Below are positions 57,931-64,000 of a DNA stretch of 64,000 bases, piece after piece. This DNA comes from Anseranas semipalmata (lineage: Eukaryota; Chordata; Aves; Anseriformes; Anseranatidae). How positions within the stretch are numbered: position 1 is the stretch's first letter; each line of letters starts with the position of its first letter. The notes beneath the pieces were generated by a model. That model had not been told where the DNA came from and did no database searches. It was given only the letters and a program-made list of their open reading frames with translations. A program made the position numbers and the translations under genes. Location of the stretch: NCBI GenBank assembly GCA_013399115.1, contig VXAA01000156.1, forward strand, positions 34,381 through 98,380. The letters run 5' to 3'.

Positions 57931-60244
57931 GTATCAATGTCAAAGAAGTATGCTCTTCTCGCTGACTGGTATAGTCTTTAAGTTCTGAAGCAGGTATCCA
58001 ACTGGTTTAAACCAGCCCCTAAGAGTGCTCAGTTTCTCTTTTGCAATTACTAGAGAAAGTAACTGGGCAGAAAAGGGGAGCTGTCAATCACAACTGTTAA
58101 TACCAAAGCTTTATCTACTGATGCTGTGAACCCAGAGTAATGAACACCTTGAACATAATAGGTAGAAACTTCAATCTCATCCACTCTTCTAGTGAAGGTT
58201 AATGCAGGGAAAAGTGAAAACATGGCAGTCTGTGTAAGCAGCAAACACACCTCATTATTCAGGGCAAGTTTTGAGTTTCCTATGCAAAGGTTTCAATTGC
58301 AGGATATTGCAGGATACCTCTCTTCAGATAACTAATTTTCTTCAGTCCCACTGCTTCAGCTCATCTGTCACAGTGCATGTTTACTCTACATTTCTATTGG
58401 AGGCAGCCAGCCACAGAAGAGCACTGTTGCTGAAAGGTTATTTCTTCAGGGTTCTCTCTTATACTCCCTCAGCACTTGTCATGATTTCAGTGTGTAAATA
58501 TGCATGTGTGCATGTTTAATTTCTCTTTTTGACTTTCCTACCTACAAGAGAGCTAGAATGCAGCTGTACCTAACACCTTCAGAGAGAAAAGACTTACATT
58601 ACTCAGAAAATGCACTTTAGTAAGTATATGTACTTTTAAAAAATAATTACTTGAATATGTATAAACACAGCAAGATAGATCAGAAAAAATAAATACACAA
58701 TGGGAAAATCAGCTGTGCAGAAAAAAAACAAATTGCATATGGAAGAATAGCTAGCATAACTTAGCAAGATGAAGACAGTAGCAGTTGAAAAATATTTTCA
58801 TTCAATGTTTGTTATTTGTTTGTAAAAGCTATACATCAATAAAATCCATTTTTGTTTGCGTCAATTACCATCAATATAGCTCTAGACACATACTACCACA
58901 CTGAATTACTAATATGATTACTGTACTAATTCAGCATATAATTCTGTAATTCTTTATTAGGAAGATAATATCTTTCTTAGTGTCTTCCTTGTGCCTTTTT
59001 TTCCATTTTTTTCTAGAAAAAAAAACAATAGAAGTGGGGAACTTATTTAAAGATATGGAAGAAGCTTACACCAACATATACTTTGTTGCTAAATTCCCCC
59101 ATAGCTACGAAGAATTTTCAAATGAAGACTTCAGTTACATCAAAACCAACCAATAAAAAATGCAATGGCTCTGAAGAAGTATGATGAAAATTGCTGTGAA
59201 CTCACTAACTTCTAATTTAGTTGTAGCTACCATGTAAGGTATCAAGGTCCATCCACCACAGAGGGACCAACCTATCTGCTAGGCTTCTTCAGACCATCCT
59301 CTACCCCTCCTACTGAAAGCTCAGCCAGGTGCTGCAATTCAATTTTTTCTTTTAGCCTTAAAGCAGTCATTGATTAAAAATAAATAAATAAATACATAAA
59401 GATCAAAAGAAGTAAGGCTCCCCGTTTTTCCAGCATGAGGATATGTTCCTGATGTAGTACATACACAATCACAAACCTAGGCAGCACAATATAATTTCTT
59501 CAAGTAATCATAACAAGATCAGGAATAAACATCTCACTTTTTTAATACTTCATTTCCAAATGTACTCTTTTCATTTTAAATCATCAAAAAGGTAAGTAAT
59601 GTTTCCCTCCTCTATCCCTTTAAATCTTAAGTTTTAAAACTGACACAGAAGCTTACTATATTTCATATGTAACAGTTACATACTGATGGATATTGGAAAG
59701 AAATTAGGTAAAAAGAATTGTAAGCTAAATTTAGGTAAGGAAGCCGAAAAGGAGGAGGATCAACTTTAAACGTCAGCATGTTTAAAACCAGATTAATCAC
59801 AAATGTCAATGAAGTTAGCAACTCTGGGGGAAAAAAAGTAAATAAAATAAAACCTAAATGAACAGAAAGGAGACCACAGACACTTTTTGAAGAGATCAAC
59901 ACTTTTGTTCTGAAAGTTGCAACATACAGAATACAAATATATATTTTGAAAAAGGAAGTATTATTCCTCCAGTAGCCTCCCAATATGCTCTTCATTCTCT
60001 TTAGAGTCAGCTGAAACCACAGTGACTAACACATTGCAACAACTGAGAAACTTAAAATTAAGACTTATCCTGAAAAACAACCAAACCCTTGGGCTAACTG
60101 TCGTATTTTCCTTTTCAGTGACCAATACAAAGATGTACTGCAAAAGGAAACCAAAAAATGCTACTCTAAAATGGTTTGTCCAACAGTCCCTTTCTAATTA
60201 TTTATGTGCTATTACAACACTGTATTCTACATGATTTTTTCCCC
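57931..60244. other. PUDP upstream intron, left segment
   Basis: No exon or repeat recognised apart from small A/T tracts such as AAATAAATAAATA near 59,377-59,396. Confidence 0.55.
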
Positions 60245-61430
60245 ACAGAATCACAGAATGCCTGAGGTTGGAAGGGAGCTCTGGAGCTCAGCTGGTCCAG
60301 GCCCCCTGCTCAAGCTGACTCACCTAGAGCTGGCTGACCAGGACCATGTCCTGGCACCTTCTGAAGATCTCCAAGGCAGGAGACTCCACGACCTCTCTGG
60401 GCAACCTGTGCCAGCACTTGGTCACCCACACGGTAAAGAAATATTTCCTCATTTTCAGAGGGAACCTCCTGTGCTCCTGTTCGTGCCCATTGCCTCTTGT
60501 CCTGGCACTAGTCACCACTGAGCAGAGCCTGGCTCCATCCTCTTTACACCCTCCCTTCAGGTATTTATATTCATTGATGAGATATGCCCTAAGCCTCCTC
60601 TTTTCCAGGCTATATGGTCCCACCTCTCTCAGCCTCTCCTCATAGATGAGAGCATAGCACAAACATGCTCCAGTCCCTTGATCATCTTGGTGGCCCTACT
60701 TTGGTCTGACTCCAGTATGTCCATGTTTCTCTTGTACTGGGGGGCCCAGAACTGGACACAGTACTCCAGATGAGGCCTCACCAACACTGAGTAGAGGGGA
60801 ACGATCGCCTCTCTTGACCTACTGGCAATAGTTTGCCTAATGCAGCCAAGAATACTGTTAGCCTTCTTAGTGGCAAGGGCACATTGCTGACTCATGTTCA
60901 ACTTCATGTCCACCAGGACTTTCAGGTCCTTTTCTGTCACCCTGTTTTCCAGCTGGGTGGTCCCCAGCATGTATTGGTGCCTGGGGTTGTTCCTCCCCAG
61001 GTGCAGGACTCTGCACTTCTCCTTGTTGAACTTCATGGGATTCTTGTCAGCCCACCTAATCAGCCTGTTGGGGTCCTTCTGGATGGCTGCATGGCTCTCT
61101 GGTGAATCAGCCAGTCCCTCCAGTTTTGTGTTGTCTGCAAATTTACTGAGGGTGCACTCTACCCTATCGTCCAGATTGTTAATGAAGATGTTAAACAGGA
61201 CTGGACCCAGTATTGACCCCTGGGGTACTCTGCTTGGCCTCCAACTAGACTTTGCATCACTGAACCCCACCCTCTAGGCCTGGTTGTCCAGCCAACCTTT
61301 TTGATCCACCTCACTGTCTGCTCATTCAGCCCATACTTCAACAGCTTCTTTGGGAGGCCCCTATGGAAGACAGTGTCAAAGGCCTTACTGAAGCCCAGGA
61401 AGACAATATCTACTGCCCTCCCCATTTTAG
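60245..61430 (-). mobile_element. CR1 LINE, 5'-truncated, with reverse-transcriptase segment
   Basis: The 3' end is at the left: CACAGAATCACAGAATGCC is the complement of the CR1 3' terminal repeat. Reading leftward from 61,430, the ORF2 reverse transcriptase shows VDIVFLGFSKAFDTV (RT motif A), then, after a frame change near 61,270, [13 protein letters not shown] (motif B) and KFADNTKL at 61,147-61,124 (motif C). The usual FADD is FADN here, so a catalytic Asp is lost. The RT C-terminal part continues through [14 protein letters not shown]. With the frameshift, the FADN change and 5' truncation, it is inactive. It is the longest CR1 piece in the window and shares its 3' subfamily sequence with the copy at 34,477. 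Confidence 0.95.
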
Positions 61431-64000
61431 TAATCTCCTCTTTTTAGTCATCACATTTTATACTAAAATGGCATTATTCATTATGAAGTGAAAATTGATA
61501 ATACATTTGTAATACTTGTAACCTAACTCAATGTGATTGAAAACAAAGGGAATTTTGATTTTCCTTTTAGCTCTACACAAATGTGACCTCTATTTAAAAT
61601 AAAATATTTCAGAATGGTGAACGGCATACACATTTTTGCTAGACTTTATTCAATATACTTCCAAATTGTCTTATCGTCCCTTTTCCTGTGTTTGTCTACC
61701 ACTGAACAGAACACTGTTCTTAACTTGCACCACTACTGGAGCTTCAGACTCAAACCTATTTCTTGTGGAATGCCTCCAGACAAATATGGAGATAATACAG
61801 AGCTGTTCTATGTTTTTCCAGTACAAGTCTCCAACCAAAATTCTGTCTTATAAAACATTTTATTTTTGATTTTTCTCTTTTCCTGAAGTGAAGTTTGTAT
61901 GAATGTGTTATAGCAGCCTATAAGGATGTTTTTTTGAGATAGAAAAGAAAATTATGTCCGTCACAAACTGGGCAAATATGAGATGGGGACGATGATTTAT
62001 GCCACTTCAGCACTGAACAATAATTTGTTTCCTTTTCACCAGTTGAATGATTTCTGCCTGCAGTCTATTCATTTGAAAGCGTAACTACACCATCAGACAG
62101 ACAATCATACAACAAGCTCTGCCAGTACCTTAACCTGAAAATCCACTTTTTGATAGTCTTATTGGCACCGACAAAATCCTACAGTCTTGAGGCTTCAGGA
62201 ACATAGCTGGCTTGTGTACAGCAAGCACAAAGTGCAGGAACTGTATCCTGTATCACATAAGTGCCCAGGCCTACAGGGACAATCCCACAGTCTTTTCTAA
62301 GTGTCCATTTCAATCCTAAAAAGATAAACATAAACTATGTATGAAAAAGCCCCTAAAAAATTAATGGAACTCCTCAGGGCTTTCTCTTAAACAAAAACAT
62401 GCACTGTGTACAGGAAATTAGTATAATAAAACTTACAAGGTAATTCTTAAGCTTCAAAGTTAGGTCTCATATAAACAAACAGTGGCATTTTCAGGGGAAA
62501 ATCCTTTCATGAACATCACCATGTACCACACACCTGTTCATCTTCCTTGTGTGCCACCAATGTACTAATTACATCTAAACACTAATTAACAGTATTTTAA
62601 CCATTATGCAATCCCCTGCTGTAATTCTGGAGCTTGTCTACGCTACATAGGCCATGCTAATATAACTATGCTTGCAAAGTCTTATAGCTGAGATGCAGCA
62701 TATTCTGCAGAAGAAACAAGGCTACAGACTTTTTTTTTAGAGAACGCTGTCTTGATCAGCAGACTTTTGCCCAAATACAACTTCACTCTCCTTTTGCAGC
62801 ACTTCCTCTAAGAAGATCTTCGTATACATCTATCACAGTGTTGCTCCTCATTCACTGCTCCAGAGATAGAGTTAGCTCTCTACTCACACTAACAGCATGA
62901 GAGCAGAGGACACCCGACCTCAGGGTCACCAAAACCAAGGCATTTCAGAGACCCAAATTCAAGTCTACAACATACTACAAAAAAAACAAGTAGTCTGTGA
63001 GGCTTTGGTGGATATTTGAAAGAAAAGATTTACTGCTGAGGAAATGGCTAAAGGAAACCAAAATGCACCAGGAATTGTTTAAATTAACTATGTACATGCA
63101 TTATGCATGTCTTGTATGATTTATGTCCAGTTGTGCACAAACGGAAATCTTAAGGATAAATATAGCCTCTGTATGAAAAGACTGCTCCTCTTTTTTCAAA
63201 ACCATTTACAGTTACTACATTGAATGTGATCAGACCCAACTTAAAGCTCTTGAAAATTTCATCACTCTTTTTAATCAAAGAGAAGCTAACATTGCCACTC
63301 AGGGCTTTGTCAAGTTGATTGGATTTCTAGCCAATTCGATGATAATCCTTTAAGATCATAACAGCAATTCTACAATAAAAACCTCAGTAGCATCAAAACA
63401 CAAAAAGCACCCAAAGAGAAAAAGAATCTTACTAAGAACAATAAGAAGCTGTCTGTTCACCTAAGTCGCAAACTAATTTAAAAATATTTTTATGTAGTCT
63501 GGTGTGCTACAACAGCTCCAAGCCCATCAGCACAGCACTATTCATTATCTGCACATGTTCTCGATCCTCAAGTGAATTCAGCATTGCTGCTGTGATGGTG
63601 ATAAAGTGATGGAGGTGGGGCTATCCACCACTTGGTGTAATTGCCATGAATCTCGTGAGACTGTGGAAATTTATCTCTCATATCCACCTGTTTCTTTTTT
63701 GTTCAGAGATATCATTTAAAAAATGCTATTTGTAATGGTACATTATTCTTTCACTGAGCTACAAAAGTGGAGATGGAAACTAATAACCTACTCCTCAAAA
63801 TGGAAGGTAGTTGGCTATTAATAACAAATTCTATCTTCTCATCTTATTGCTCTCTAAAGAGCGCCGAAGATTCTTCCATTGGCATAGAGTCTCTTTGTTC
63901 ACCAAACCAGTAATCTTGCCATAGTCCGCACATCCTGACACATGTATGGCCATGGGAAAAAAGTAAGTTCTAAATTTTACATAGTTCTGGCAACTGTGTT
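61431..64000. other. PUDP upstream intron, right segment
   Basis: No exon or interspersed repeat recognised. In particular, no sequence resembling the preceding PUDP exon or the N-terminal HAD motif I was found on the minus strand. Confidence 0.55.

Overview
This window is AT-rich avian nuclear DNA. Three things point to a bird: many CR1 LINE fragments ending in the ATTCTRTG-type 3' repeat, three solo LTRs of avian ERVL type on the minus strand, and very few poly(A)-tailed retroposons or SINEs. The long introns and low gene density suggest a macrochromosome. Nothing prokaryotic, phage-like or CRISPR-like is present.

The only gene I can support is PUDP (HDHD1, pseudouridine-5'-phosphatase), read on the minus strand. 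An internal exon at 57217-57446 encodes HAD motifs II and III. The terminal exon at 22238-22414 encodes HAD motif IV and the C-terminus, ending at a TGA. The intron between them is 34.8 kb. The exon(s) encoding the N-terminus and the DxDx(T/V) nucleophile motif were not found, and probably lie beyond position 64000. The 3' UTR and intergenic DNA lie below 22238.

Layout: 1-5.7 kb is unannotated AT-rich DNA. 6.1-7.3 kb is copy A of an unclassified GC-richer dispersed repeat. 7.48-8.1 kb is a very old CR1-lineage remnant. Solo LTRs with exact 5-bp target duplications lie at 8692-9309 and 12952-13379; the second sits inside a polypyrimidine tract. 13.9-22.2 kb holds short CR1 pieces, a 55-bp A-run and the PUDP 3' end. 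22.4-57.2 kb is the PUDP intron. It carries several CR1 copies, dispersed-repeat copies B (37.0-38.2 kb) and C (41.4-44.0 kb), a 1.07-kb ERVL LTR nested in copy C, and an ancient CR1/L3-like element at 46.9-47.85 kb. 57.4-64 kb is the next PUDP intron; it contains a long CR1 fragment with recognisable but inactivated reverse-transcriptase sequence.

I found no new functional system. The most informative observations are the nested insertion with a matching empty site in a sister copy, the three-copy unclassified repeat family, and the two very old CR1-lineage fossils. Long ORFs on both strands in the LTR and GC-rich repeats come from repeat composition, not genes.
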